Part shown: positions 45,905 through 55,744 of the stretch, piece after piece | How positions within the stretch are numbered: position 1 is the first letter of the stretch | How the letters are laid out: every line of letters begins with the position of its first letter | Source: Saprospiraceae bacterium | GTDB lineage: Bacteria; Bacteroidota; Bacteroidia; Chitinophagales; Saprospiraceae | Assembly: GCA_018057925.1 (NCBI GenBank) | Contig: JAGPCT010000006.1 | Span: 1-64,000 of the forward strand | Direction of reading: 5' to 3' | Length of the DNA: 64,000 nucleotides | The notes under the pieces: model-generated | Seen by the model: only the letters and a program-made list of their open reading frames with translations | Database searches by the model: none | What the model was told of the DNA's origin: nothing | Translations under genes and position numbers: made by a program

Positions 45905-46477
45905 ATGGAATTTGAAGGGAAACTGATCGTTGTGACAGCTCCATCAGGTGCCGGAAAAACAACTATTGTCAAGCATTTGTTACAAAAATTTGACTTCATA
46001 GATTTCTCCGTTTCTGCCACCACAAGGGAGAAAAGAGCACACGAAATCGAAGGAAAGGATTATTTTTTTATTAAAACGGAAAAATTTAAACAACTCATTG
46101 AGGACAACGCCTTTGCAGAGTATGAAATGGTGTATCAAGACCAATATTATGGCACCTTGATGTCCGAGATCGACAGGATATGGAATAGTGGCAAACACAT
46201 CATCTTCGATATAGACGTGCAGGGCGCTTTGACTCTCAAACGAAAGTTTAAAGAACGCTGTCTGACGATTTTTATCAAGCCTCCCAGCAAAGAACTCCTC
46301 ATAAAAAGACTAATCCAACGAAAAACAGAAAGTCCTGAGGCTTTAAAAAAGAGAATAGATAAAGCATCACATGAGTTGAGCTTCGAGTCATTATTTGATT
46401 ACGTCTTGGTCAATGACCTATTGGAAATATCCTGCAAAGAAGCAGAATTAGTTACGCAAAGATTCCTAAATCAATGA
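45905..46477 (+). CDS. gmk: Guanylate kinase
   Basis: ATP-dependent kinase converting GMP to GDP. P-loop APSGAGKTTI (residues 11-20), GMP-binding VSATTREKRAHEIEGKDYFF, YYGT and FDIDVQGALTLK, and the lid with RLIQRKTESPEALKKRI. 190 aa, standard length. It overlaps the following thioesterase gene by 4 bp. Confidence 0.97.
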   Translation: MEFEGKLIVVTAPSGAGKTTIVKHLLQKFDFIDFSVSATTREKRAHEIEGKDYFFIKTEKFKQLIEDNAFAEYEMVYQDQYYGTLMSEIDRIWNSGKHIIFDIDVQGALTLKRKFKERCLTIFIKPPSKELLIKRLIQRKTESPEALKKRIDKASHELSFESLFDYVLVNDLLEISCKEAELVTQRFLNQ

Positions 46478-46923
46478 GTTCAATTATTTTTCGCTCGCAG
46501 GTTTTGTGGGCACAGATAGACGCCAATATGCACTTGCGCCATTCTGCATACGCCGACCTCGGTGCGCAGGCCCGTCTCATGGCGATGGAGAAAATTGGTT
46601 TTACGTCAGAAACCATGAGGCAATATAAAATAGGCCCTATCTTGTTTCGCGAAGAATTAATCTATCGACGTGAGATCAGACCCAATGAAATCATCAGTGT
46701 CACTTCTCCCTTGAGTAACTGTCGTAGAGATGGAAGCCGATGGTCTATCAAGCATGAGATTATAAAAGAAGATGGCGAAGTAGCCGCTATCATTCACGCT
46801 GACGGCGCATGGATTGACCAAATCAAACGAAAATTAACGCCTTTGCCTAATGAGCTGATGGAAAAAATGATTCTTATGGAAAAAACTGAAGATTTTCATT
46901 GGGATGAAGTTCAAGATAGCTAA
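46474..46923 (+). CDS. Hotdog-fold acyl-CoA thioesterase
   Basis: 149-residue protein of the 4-hydroxybenzoyl-CoA thioesterase type. WAQIDANMHLRHSAYADLG, with the catalytic-Asp position (AQIDANMH), then the long helix AQARLMAMEKIG, and beta strands RREIRPNEIISVTS, WSIKHEIIKEDG and AAIIHADGAWID. Starts in the last codons of gmk (ATGA overlap). Substrate unknown. Confidence 0.88.
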   Translation: MSSIIFRSQVLWAQIDANMHLRHSAYADLGAQARLMAMEKIGFTSETMRQYKIGPILFREELIYRREIRPNEIISVTSPLSNCRRDGSRWSIKHEIIKEDGEVAAIIHADGAWIDQIKRKLTPLPNELMEKMILMEKTEDFHWDEVQDS

Positions 46924-46991
46924 GTCTTATTAAGTAAAAATGTGTAAACCCGAATATATTTTTTACCAGCCTTTTCGTTGTATTCAAAACA

Positions 46992-48371
46992 TTGTATCCA
47001 TTGACTTCTTTACGATTTTTATTAATTATAGTGGGGCTTACAAGTTCAATTCTGTCATTCGGACAACAGCCTATTGCTGCGAATAATGCCCCTAAAACAG
47101 CCTCATTTATTGCTGTTCCACTGAGCATCTCATTTGTTGAAATGGAAAAAATGCTGAATGCAACCGTTGCAGGACTAATATATCAAGACGATTCATATAC
47201 GGACAACGATCAGGATGAGTTTAAAATTAAAGTTTGGAAAAAATCCAACATCTCCATTAAACCCAACACTTCCAATCAATTAAAAATTGCCGTTCCGCTT
47301 AAAGTTTGGGCAGAAAAAGGTGTCGGCGCTCTTGGTTATGTTTCTTATCAAAGCACAGAATTTGAACTCATCCTCAACTTTAAGACAGTCTTTGCTATCA
47401 GACCGGATTGGACTATCAAGACTGTTACGACACCTGATGGATACACCTGGCTTACTAAACCTGTTTTAAAATACAAATATGTCGATATCCCTATCACACC
47501 AATTGTCGCCAACATACTTGACAAGCAGCATGCCACTTTTGCCAAGCAAATCGACGAACAAGTAACATCCGCACTTGACATGAAGCCCTATGCATTGCAA
47601 GTTTGGAATATTTTGAACACACCCATTCAAGTTTCGGAGGAATACGAATCCTGGCTTAAAATTCAGCCTTCAAGCATACAGATGACTCCCCTAAAAACCA
47701 ACAAATCCGGCATATCCGGCATAATCAATATCCTCGTTAACTCCCAAACAACCATCGGTGTAAAGCCACAGATACCTCCACCGGCTACCCAAGTGCCCAA
47801 TTTATCCTTAGTCAACCAAATTCCGGATGCTTTTTCAGTTGAAACAGCTGCGGCAATTTCGTATGATTATGCCACTCTATTGGCAAATAAACAATTTCAA
47901 TTTCAAAAGTTAGAATTTTTAAACGGTAAAAAATCAGTTACCATCGAAGAGATTACAGTAGGAAAAGATGCTGATAAGCTGATTCTCAATACACGATTAT
48001 CTGGTAATATCAAAGGCTCTGTCATCATAGAAGGTATCCCTTTCTACGATAGCCTAACAAAGAAACTTGCACTGAAAGATGTCAGCTTTCAACTCAAATC
48101 AAAAAATTTATTCCAAAAATCAGCGGCATGGCTCTTCAATGGGAAGATTGAAAAAATGATAGAAAAAGATTATGGCATTCCTATGAATGAAATGATTGAA
48201 GCGGCCAAATCCTCTCTCCTCACCACACTCAACTCCAGCCCCCATACCGGCGTTTGGATGAATGGAATTGTTACTTCCCTCACGCCCACTGTCGTCAAGT
48301 TACAAGATGACGGAATGATCGTGATGATCCTCACCACCGGCAAAGCTTCCATCATCCTTTCCAGTTTTTGA
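46992..48371 (+). CDS. DUF4403 family protein
   Basis: 459-residue secreted or periplasmic protein with a signal peptide (RFLLIIVGLTSSILSFGQ). The pattern SISFVEMEKMLNATVAGLIY, VKVWKKSN-like strand, LKIAVPLKVWAEKG, and the repeated lipid-binding-like fold in two halves match the DUF4403 family, often related to BPI/TULIP-type folds. The only start before the signal peptide is TTG at 46992. It is 68 bp after the thioesterase gene and probably belongs to the same transcript. Function not established. Confidence 0.82.
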   Translation: MYPLTSLRFLLIIVGLTSSILSFGQQPIAANNAPKTASFIAVPLSISFVEMEKMLNATVAGLIYQDDSYTDNDQDEFKIKVWKKSNISIKPNTSNQLKIAVPLKVWAEKGVGALGYVSYQSTEFELILNFKTVFAIRPDWTIKTVTTPDGYTWLTKPVLKYKYVDIPITPIVANILDKQHATFAKQIDEQVTSALDMKPYALQVWNILNTPIQVSEEYESWLKIQPSSIQMTPLKTNKSGISGIINILVNSQTTIGVKPQIPPPATQVPNLSLVNQIPDAFSVETAAAISYDYATLLANKQFQFQKLEFLNGKKSVTIEEITVGKDADKLILNTRLSGNIKGSVIIEGIPFYDSLTKKLALKDVSFQLKSKNLFQKSAAWLFNGKIEKMIEKDYGIPMNEMIEAAKSSLLTTLNSSPHTGVWMNGIVTSLTPTVVKLQDDGMIVMILTTGKASIILSSF

Positions 48372-48397
48372 TGAAATCAATTTCAGGCAGGATTAAT

Positions 48398-49055
48398 CCC
48401 GAATTCTTATTAAAGGTACAATAGTTTCTTTAAGAAATATATTGCTAACTGTTTGTTGTGTTGAAATTCAAATAGCCACGAATCAATATAATTCCAAATA
48501 TTAGATAATCAACTTGTTGCGATTTGGCTTGATGAAATTTAGCCTTTTACAATTATTGTAATTATTCAGCTACATTGTTTGTAAAAATTTTTCATACTTT
48601 TTTGGACGAGGTGAATCCAACCCCATTATTTATCAATATAAGCCCGAAGGGTTGTCATTATTATAGAATAGATTCAATAGTAGAAAGAGGAACCCAGAAT
48701 GGGTGAAATGATTATTCCATCTATTCGTTCCAGTTTTTTTGTGCTGATACATTTTTTCTTGGATTGTAATAATGTCATCCCTTCGGGATTTTGAAAATAT
48801 TATTCTATATTTTCTATAAAAATATCATCCCTTCGGGATTATGTTGTCCCGAATGTTCATCCTTGTTCAACCCAAATTCTACTTAAAGGCAAAATATTGT
48901 CTTTAAGAAATATATTGCTAACTTTTCGTTGTGTTGAAATTCAAATAGTCTCGAATTAGTATAATTCCAAATGCTTGATATTCATCTTGTTACGATTCGG
49001 TTAGATGTAATTCAGCAGTAAAGGTTTTGAAAAACAGCCTAATGCGGAATGCGGG
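48398..49055. repeat. Repeat-rich intergenic island (families A and B, CCCTTCGGG motifs)
   Basis: Two direct copies of family B, about 130-150 bp each, occupy 48398-48546 and 48878-49010; both share TCTTTAAGAAATATATTGCT, GTTGTGTTGAAATTCAAATA and ATAATTCCAAAT. Between them lie two direct 20-bp copies of AATxTCATCCCTTCGGGATT (48771-48790, 48821-48840) and one inverted relative near 48641-48660. At 49011-49054 a shortened family A copy (TTCAGCAGTAAAGGTTTTGA, then TAATGCGGAAT) abuts the oxidoreductase gene end. No gene is seen in 48372-49056. Confidence 0.85.
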
Positions 49056-49056
49056 T

Positions 49057-50469
49057 TCAACCAAACTTCCTAACATTGGTTGTCACACCTTCATCAAGAG
49101 CCAGATTAACCTTGGCATTCGTCTTATAACGCCCTCTCGTAAAATCAGGTATCTTTACCGATGCAGAACTATTTTTTATTGCCTTTTCACTCAAAAGTCC
49201 GACTACAGTCCATGAAGCGGCATCATACACATCCATATCCATAGGAAGCCCATTGCGCAAGCAGTCTATGAGTCTCCAGTCCATCACAAAGTCCATTCCA
49301 CCATGTCCGCCAACTTCTTTTGCGATATTGCCTATATGTTGAATCAGTGGTGGCGTATATTTGCTATATAATCCTTCCAACTCTGTTTTATCTACCCATT
49401 TGTGTCCAAAAGCTATGCGTTCCGGCCCAGGCCACTTTTGAGCTATTCCCTTCGTTCCACTAACTAAATGTATTCGTGAATAGGGTCTTGGTGAAGTAAC
49501 ATCGTGTTGAATCATGATGGTCTTCCCTTTTTCTGTTTTGATGATGGATGTATTCATATTGCCCCTAAAGTGGCTATTTTCGTATGGCTTGAACATAGGG
49601 GATTTACCGGCTTCTTCTTTTTCTCGTTCCTGCATCATAAAATCACCCGTACTTACGGATACCATAAAGTCCATTTTATCCCCTCGATTGATATCCAAAC
49701 ATTGAGCTACCGGGCCCAAACCATGCGTAGGATATAGGTTTCCGTTGCGTGTAGCATTCTCTTTTAGTCGCCAAAGGTCGGCATAATAGTCTTTTGAAAA
49801 ATTGAGGTCCATCAAATCGTGGATATATGCGCCTTCGGTATGAACAATCTCACCAAAGAGACCCTGGCGAGTCATATTGAGTGTCAACATCTCAAAAAAG
49901 TCATAACAGCAGTTTTCCAAAATAACACAGTGTTTACGTGTCGCTTCAGACACATTGACCATATCCCAACATTCCTTGAGAGTAGTGGCTACCGGCACTT
50001 CGACAGCAACATGCTTGCCTGCCTTCATCGAATAAATAGACATAGGAGCATGCCAATGCCATGGTGTGCATATATATACAAGATCCAAATCCATATCTGC
50101 CATACCTTTCCAGGATTCTTCACCACCGCTGAAGGTTTTCGGTTCCGGAAGCTTTTTATCCGTAATGGCTTTTTTGCATTTATCTACGCGATCCGAATAT
50201 TTGTCACATAGAGCGACAATGTCCAATCCATCGATATAACACAAGCGTCTCACTGCTTCCTCTCCCCGATTACCCAGACCTACAATCCCTACTCTAACTC
50301 TGTCAATTTTAGGGGCCCGATATCCGGACATATTAAAATCAGCCGCCGAATAATCCGATTCTATTGTATCTTCTGATATCCAATTTTCTCCGAAAACAGG
50401 CAAATTAAGCCCCATCACTCCCATTCCTATTGAAAGCTTTCTTATCAGATTACGTCTCGTTAATTTCAT
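49057..50469 (-). CDS. Gfo/Idh/MocA family oxidoreductase
   Basis: 470-residue NAD(P)-dependent oxidoreductase, usually acting on sugars or glycosides. A TAT-like signal opens it (LTRRNLIRKLSIGMGVMGLN). The Rossmann domain is VRVGIVGLGNRGEEAVRRL, DIVALCDKYSDRV, DLVYICTPWHWHAPM and GKHVAVEVPVATT, with the catalytic region HTEGAYIHDL and the C-terminal domain. Such exported family members are common in Bacteroidota. It is followed upstream by a TPR gene (24-bp gap), probably the same transcript. Substrate unknown. Confidence 0.9.
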   Translation of the reverse strand: MKLTRRNLIRKLSIGMGVMGLNLPVFGENWISEDTIESDYSAADFNMSGYRAPKIDRVRVGIVGLGNRGEEAVRRLCYIDGLDIVALCDKYSDRVDKCKKAITDKKLPEPKTFSGGEESWKGMADMDLDLVYICTPWHWHAPMSIYSMKAGKHVAVEVPVATTLKECWDMVNVSEATRKHCVILENCCYDFFEMLTLNMTRQGLFGEIVHTEGAYIHDLMDLNFSKDYYADLWRLKENATRNGNLYPTHGLGPVAQCLDINRGDKMDFMVSVSTGDFMMQEREKEEAGKSPMFKPYENSHFRGNMNTSIIKTEKGKTIMIQHDVTSPRPYSRIHLVSGTKGIAQKWPGPERIAFGHKWVDKTELEGLYSKYTPPLIQHIGNIAKEVGGHGGMDFVMDWRLIDCLRNGLPMDMDVYDAASWTVVGLLSEKAIKNSSASVKIPDFTRGRYKTNAKVNLALDEGVTTNVRKFG

Positions 50470-50492
50470 TTTATTTATATTTTAATCAATAA

Positions 50493-51503
50493 TCATTTTT
50501 TATCTTCCTCTCCTTTTAAAAATTGGCCAAATTTAGTCAGCTCTTCCCGATGTATTTCCAACCAATAAACACTTTCCTTCCATTGTGATTGTGCAATATA
50601 GTTACAAAAAACTTCTCCATAGACATCTTTGAAAATATCGGTATAAAAAGGAATTAAATAACCACGCCATACGTCATCTTCATCATAAATCATTAATTCT
50701 GCTGACACTCTAACTATTTCTTTCAACTGATTCTCAAATACACCAATATCCATCGTAATTCCACTGTGCAAATTAATTTGAACCAAACTATCTAAAACAT
50801 GGTTAACTGCCACATAATTACTATCAATAGCAACCTTTGATACATCATTAACAGGTTGATACATCGGTGCTGAAGTCAATATTTGGTTGATGATATGGAA
50901 GGCTGACTTCGATTGTTCACCATTCGGTTCTAAAAGCAAAAACTGACATGCAGCTAATAGCGATTTTATTGGATTGGTGCTTTGATTCAATTTTGCAAGC
51001 AACAAATAAGAATTTGCATGGGTTGGTTTAATCTGGATGGCATTCAGAAAGCATATCTCCGCATCATTTGCTTTATTTTGATTGATAAAATTGACGCCAA
51101 GGTTAAAAAACAATTTGTAATCTCCCCCTGTAATCGAAATACCATCTATCAGCGTATTGGTTGATTCCTCCACCTTCCCTTGTCTCAATAATGCCGCAGC
51201 CTTTACGCCGTATGCATCAGCATTATTAATGTCTTGCCTGACAATTATGGAGTCAGCTAGCCGAATCACCCCATCCCAATCATTTAACTGAAAGCGGCTC
51301 AGGGCAATTTCATATAAAATAGTGGTCGATGAAGGCCATATTGCTCTTGCTCTTTCAAGGACAGTAAGAGATTCCTCATATTTTCCCACATCATACAATG
51401 CTGCACCTTGCTTGACCAATGCACTTGGATCTTCTTGAGCCTTCATTGTCATAAATGAAGAACAAATTATAATAAAAACTAATAACAATTTCACTCGGCG
51501 CAT
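50493..51503 (-). CDS. Tetratricopeptide repeat protein
   Basis: 336-residue exported protein with a signal peptide (LLLVFIIICSSFMTMKAQ). TPR motifs from about residue 28 to 200: GAALYDVGKYEESLTVLERA, then TTILYEIALSRFQLND, DAYGVKAAALLRQGKVEES, and FNLGVNFINQNKANDAEICF. The C-terminal third is a separate helical part. It probably sits in the periplasm as a scaffold; no partner can be named. Confidence 0.85.
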   Translation of the reverse strand: MRRVKLLLVFIIICSSFMTMKAQEDPSALVKQGAALYDVGKYEESLTVLERARAIWPSSTTILYEIALSRFQLNDWDGVIRLADSIIVRQDINNADAYGVKAAALLRQGKVEESTNTLIDGISITGGDYKLFFNLGVNFINQNKANDAEICFLNAIQIKPTHANSYLLLAKLNQSTNPIKSLLAACQFLLLEPNGEQSKSAFHIINQILTSAPMYQPVNDVSKVAIDSNYVAVNHVLDSLVQINLHSGITMDIGVFENQLKEIVRVSAELMIYDEDDVWRGYLIPFYTDIFKDVYGEVFCNYIAQSQWKESVYWLEIHREELTKFGQFLKGEEDKK

Positions 51504-51616
51504 AAATGAAATGGAAAGTTAAGCCATTATCATTAGAAACGATAGTTTTTTTTGTAAATTATTTAGAAATAGAAAAATCGCACTTGTTCATTACATAGAA
51601 TGTTTCTATGAGCACT

Positions 51617-52855
51617 CTATTCGTATCGCAGACTTTCTACAGGATCAAGTCGAGACGCTTTCATTGCAGGATAGATACCGGATATTAATCCTACAATGAC
51701 ACAAGTAACGATTCCTAAAATAATCCAGCCCCATGGTATAATAAACCCTCCCTTTAAAATCAGGGCTATCGAGTTGCCGGCTAAGATGCCAAAGAAGATA
51801 CCAAGCAATCCGCCTATCTGGCAAATAACGATAGCTTCCACCAAAAACTGAACCAATATATTATTCCTTGTTGCACCCAACGCCTTACGAATCCCAATCT
51901 CCCGAGTCCTTTCCGTTACAGACACTAACATAATATTCATCAAACCAATAGCTGCACCAAGCAGGGTAATTAAACCTATTCCTATTGTAGCAATACGAAG
52001 CGTAGATGAATTGTCTTCAAGGATCTTCATAATAGCGTCAGCCTGTTGCACCTCAAAATCATTATCAACACCGGCTTTCAAACGACGTATATTTCTAAAT
52101 AAACCGGTCGTATAGTCTATAGCATCATCAAGATTCATCTTTACCGGTGTGCTGATTCCTATTGAATAACTTTGATCCTGAAATCCATACAACTTTTTCT
52201 GTGTTAAAAGAGGTATCTCTATCTGCTTATCCAAATTAGATGTCATTGAACTTCCTTGTTCCTCCATGACGCCGACGATGCGAAACTTTTTACCTCCGAT
52301 GGAAATATCCCGGTCGATAGCGGATTGTGGCCTATTGCTAAACAATCGTTTGACGATATCATTTCCTATGATACATACATTGACTCCATGCTGATATTCT
52401 GTTGAAGAAAATGGGCGGCCTGCCTTAATATTTAGGGCATTGACATCCAAATAATGTTCATTTATCCCCAAAATACTTATTTCAGGATTGGTGGATTTAT
52501 CCCCATATATCACTTTCTCTGAGCTTGATGCGGTGGCAAAGACTGCTATTTTCGTGGGCAACTTATTCTTTTCGACAAGCATCATCGCTTGTTCAAAAGA
52601 AATTGGCGGCCCTGGTATCCTGCGTTTCCCATCAGGATGCCCTCTAAAGCCAACATTCTTTTGAATAATGGAAAAACTATTTGCACCCAATCCCGAAAAA
52701 TTGTTGGTCATAGAACTTAATATCGAATCTATTGCAGTCAAAATACCCACCAATGCCATAACTCCAAATGCTATGATGAGCATCGTCAGCATCGATCGAA
52801 GCAGATTGGACCTTACATTGCCTATCGCAAGCTTGATATTTTCTAAAACGTTCAA
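51617..52855 (-). CDS. MacB-type ABC transporter permease
   Basis: 412-residue membrane subunit of the MacB/LolE-like exporters. An N-terminal transmembrane helix (LTMLIIAFGVMALVGILTAI) is followed by a large periplasmic MacB core domain (about 45-270) and three helices with the FtsX motif TREIGIRKALGATRNNILVQFL, ending SRLDPVESLRYE. The ATP-binding subunit is not adjacent. It may efflux lipoproteins, peptides or drugs. Confidence 0.92.
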   Translation of the reverse strand: MNVLENIKLAIGNVRSNLLRSMLTMLIIAFGVMALVGILTAIDSILSSMTNNFSGLGANSFSIIQKNVGFRGHPDGKRRIPGPPISFEQAMMLVEKNKLPTKIAVFATASSSEKVIYGDKSTNPEISILGINEHYLDVNALNIKAGRPFSSTEYQHGVNVCIIGNDIVKRLFSNRPQSAIDRDISIGGKKFRIVGVMEEQGSSMTSNLDKQIEIPLLTQKKLYGFQDQSYSIGISTPVKMNLDDAIDYTTGLFRNIRRLKAGVDNDFEVQQADAIMKILEDNSSTLRIATIGIGLITLLGAAIGLMNIMLVSVTERTREIGIRKALGATRNNILVQFLVEAIVICQIGGLLGIFFGILAGNSIALILKGGFIIPWGWIILGIVTCVIVGLISGIYPAMKASRLDPVESLRYE

Positions 52856-53191
52856 ATTATACTATTGAAGTTATATAAAGTTGACGTTAAAGATACGGAT
52901 TCTATAATTTTAGACATAAAGCTTTTGCCAAACGTATCCATTTATTCGACAAAATCATTCAGAATGTCAGTTAATGATAAAGTCCTTACATTCCACCCAA
53001 ATTGTTAAAACCATGTATTTGATTCGTTAATTTTTTTTTAAAATAAATGATTTTTCAACAATCACAATACTAAAGTACCTTAAAACAAAGGCTTTTGATG
53101 TATATTTGCGCGATTAAACAAATGCATCAAAATTGCATTATATCATTTTATTCTAAATTCTTATCAAGATCAAATATTTCTAAATAATATA
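52856..53191. other. Divergent intergenic region with dsbD -7 box
   Basis: 336 bp between the ABC permease and the dsbD-like gene. TATATTTG at 53101-53108 is a perfect -7 box for the plus-strand gene, 83 bp ahead of its ATG; a minus-strand TATCTTTA near 52886-52893 may serve the permease. No gene or repeat is seen. Confidence 0.5.
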
Positions 53192-55744
53192 ATGAGAAAA
53201 GTTAGCCTTTTTTGGATTTTTTTACTTTCAGTAATTTCATTCTCAGCTCACAGCCAAATTTACGATCCGGTAAAATGGTCTTCCACGTACAAACAAGTCA
53301 GTGACGACGAATATGAAATCACCTGGACAGCTAAAATAGAAAATGGATGGTCTATTTATAGTCAATACATCGATCCCAATGTTGGCCCCAACCCGACCCA
53401 AGTTGTGTTTGATAATCCTAAATCTATCAAACTTATTGGTAAAAACAAAGAAGGCGGTCACATTAAAACAATGTATGATGAAATCTGGGACGCAAAAATC
53501 ACCAAGTTTACTGAAACAGCCATCCTTAAGCAAAGAATAAAGGTCTTAGACGATTCAAAGCCTATTTCAGGATATGTCAATTTCCAAACGTGTGACGCCA
53601 CTAAGTGCCTCCCCCCAATGGACTATGACTTTTCCTTTAATTTAAAAAATAAAAAGAAATCAGATCAACCTACGACAAATGCATTAGAAGATAAAGATAA
53701 CAACCCCACCGCTGTCGCTCCGACCTCAGATGATGTCCAACTCACTCCACCCACATCTAATGCCACCACTGATATCATTCAGCCGGTGAAATGGACAGCA
53801 ACCATTCAGTCTGACGCCACCGGCAAAGCAATCATTGCTTTTCAAGCTGCCATAGATAAAGGATGGAAAATATATTCGAAAGATATCAAAGGCGATGGCC
53901 CCATTCCGACTTCATTTTCCTTAGACAAATCCTCAAAAGGCTTAATCACCGGGATTACCGAAAAATCTACGGGTTCCAAGACAACATTTGATCCTTATTT
54001 CAAAATTAATGTCACGACGCTTTCCAATACTGCTGCGTTCAATGTCACCATTGACGGCACAGAAAAAGATCAACCTCTAACCGGATCTATCGACTTTATG
54101 GCATGTGACGATGCGAAGTGCGCCCCATTTCAGGCTTTCTGGCGCACTGATGCCGCAAAACAAAATGTAGAAATAAGCTTCAACCCATTTACTGAGGAAG
54201 GAAGTCAAACACTAACAAGTACAGAGGCAAGTCTTTTTCCGATTTCAAATATCGACTTGGACAATCCAATATCTCAATGCTCCGTAAGTGAAGAGGCTAA
54301 TATCAAGCAAAGCAGCTTTCTTTCCATCTTTATATTGGGCTTTTTAGGCGGTCTAATCGCATTGCTGACGCCTTGTGTATTTCCTATGATACCATTGACC
54401 GTAAGCTTCTTCACAAAGAGTAGCAAAGATAAAAAGAAAGGGATGACCAATGCTTTTATGTATGGATTCTTTATCTTTTTAATATACCTATTGTTGAGTT
54501 TGCCTTTTCATTTATTAGATAGTATAAATCCAAATATTCTCAATGACATATCGACCAATGCATGGCTTAACGTAGCTTTCTTTGTTATATTCATGGTATT
54601 TGCATTCTCGTTTTTTGGGTATTATGAAATTACGCTTCCAAGTAGTCTTTCAAATAAGGTATCTTCAGCAGAGGGAGTAGGTGGACTTATCGGAATATTC
54701 TTTATGGCGCTGACACTCGCATTAGTTTCATTTTCATGTACCGGACCTATCCTCGGCTCATTACTGGCTGGAACTTTAAGTTCTGATGGAGGGGCATGGA
54801 ATCTAACGATGGGTATGGCAGGATTTGGTATCGCTCTGGCTTTGCCATTTGCTCTTTTTGCAGCCTTCCCGGGATGGATGAACTCAATACCTAAATCAGG
54901 TGGATGGCTCAATACCGTTAAAGTTGTTTTAGGCTTTATCGAGGTGGCGCTCGCATTCAAATTCCTTTCCAATGCAGATTTAGTTAAACATTGGGGATTG
55001 CTCAAAATTGAACCATTCCTACTCATCTGGATTGCTGTTGCTGTTGGGCTATTTGCATATCTGATGGGATGGATTCGCTTTCCACATGATAGCAAGCTCA
55101 AGAAATTAAGCCCTGTGAGAGGCATACTTGCCCTTGCATCTCTAGCATTTGCGATATACCTTGCTATGGGCTTTATGTACAACAAAGAAACAAAAACCTT
55201 TACTTCTCTATCTTTGCTTAGCGGACTAGCCCCTCCTGTCGGTTATAGCATCTTATATCCAAAAGATTGTCCAAACAACCTTAACTGCTTTCATGATTTA
55301 CAAGAAGGTCTGGCCTATGCCAAGTCACGTAACCTCCCTATTTTCCTTGATTTTACAGGTTATGCTTGTGTCAATTGTAGAAAGATGGAAGAACACGTAT
55401 GGCCTAAAGACAAAGTCAATAACCTGCTTACCAAAGAATATGTCGTAATTTCTCTTTATGTGGATGACAAGACACCACTTCCTGAAAATGAACAAGTCAC
55501 ATTGACATACAAAACAGGAGGAAAGAAAAGATTAAGGACAGTAGGTGACAAATGGCAGTTTTTTCAAACGGACAATTTCAACAACAACAGTCAACCCTGG
55601 TATGCTCTAATAACACATACTGGTCAGCTATTGAACACTCCGGTCGGTTATACACCGGACGTAAATCAATATGTCAACTTCCTTCAATGCGGCTTAGATG
55701 CTTATAAAAGCTCTGAAGGCAAAGGAGATATAGGAATACGCTAA
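53192..55744 (+). CDS. DsbD-like thiol:disulfide interchange protein (two N-domains)
   Basis: 850-residue protein that carries electrons from cytoplasmic thioredoxin through the membrane. Signal peptide to HSQ (24). Two DsbD-alpha-like domains follow (about 26-150 and 205-330), each with a paired cysteine motif (CDATKC, CDDAKC). The membrane domain (about 375-680, eight helices) has TPCVFPMIPLTVSFF (about 391) and FSCTGPILGS (about 513), the redox cysteines. The C-terminal thioredoxin domain holds YACVNCRKMEEHVW (CVNC about 725). Most DsbDs have one alpha domain. It ends overlapping the convergent FemAB-like gene by 4 bp. Confidence 0.95.
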   Translation: MRKVSLFWIFLLSVISFSAHSQIYDPVKWSSTYKQVSDDEYEITWTAKIENGWSIYSQYIDPNVGPNPTQVVFDNPKSIKLIGKNKEGGHIKTMYDEIWDAKITKFTETAILKQRIKVLDDSKPISGYVNFQTCDATKCLPPMDYDFSFNLKNKKKSDQPTTNALEDKDNNPTAVAPTSDDVQLTPPTSNATTDIIQPVKWTATIQSDATGKAIIAFQAAIDKGWKIYSKDIKGDGPIPTSFSLDKSSKGLITGITEKSTGSKTTFDPYFKINVTTLSNTAAFNVTIDGTEKDQPLTGSIDFMACDDAKCAPFQAFWRTDAAKQNVEISFNPFTEEGSQTLTSTEASLFPISNIDLDNPISQCSVSEEANIKQSSFLSIFILGFLGGLIALLTPCVFPMIPLTVSFFTKSSKDKKKGMTNAFMYGFFIFLIYLLLSLPFHLLDSINPNILNDISTNAWLNVAFFVIFMVFAFSFFGYYEITLPSSLSNKVSSAEGVGGLIGIFFMALTLALVSFSCTGPILGSLLAGTLSSDGGAWNLTMGMAGFGIALALPFALFAAFPGWMNSIPKSGGWLNTVKVVLGFIEVALAFKFLSNADLVKHWGLLKIEPFLLIWIAVAVGLFAYLMGWIRFPHDSKLKKLSPVRGILALASLAFAIYLAMGFMYNKETKTFTSLSLLSGLAPPVGYSILYPKDCPNNLNCFHDLQEGLAYAKSRNLPIFLDFTGYACVNCRKMEEHVWPKDKVNNLLTKEYVVISLYVDDKTPLPENEQVTLTYKTGGKKRLRTVGDKWQFFQTDNFNNNSQPWYALITHTGQLLNTPVGYTPDVNQYVNFLQCGLDAYKSSEGKGDIGIR

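Noticed and set aside
54622..55185. 187-codon antisense open frame in the dsbD-like gene
   Set aside because: It opposes a clearly conserved membrane domain and reads as a Pro/Ser/Ala-rich shadow.
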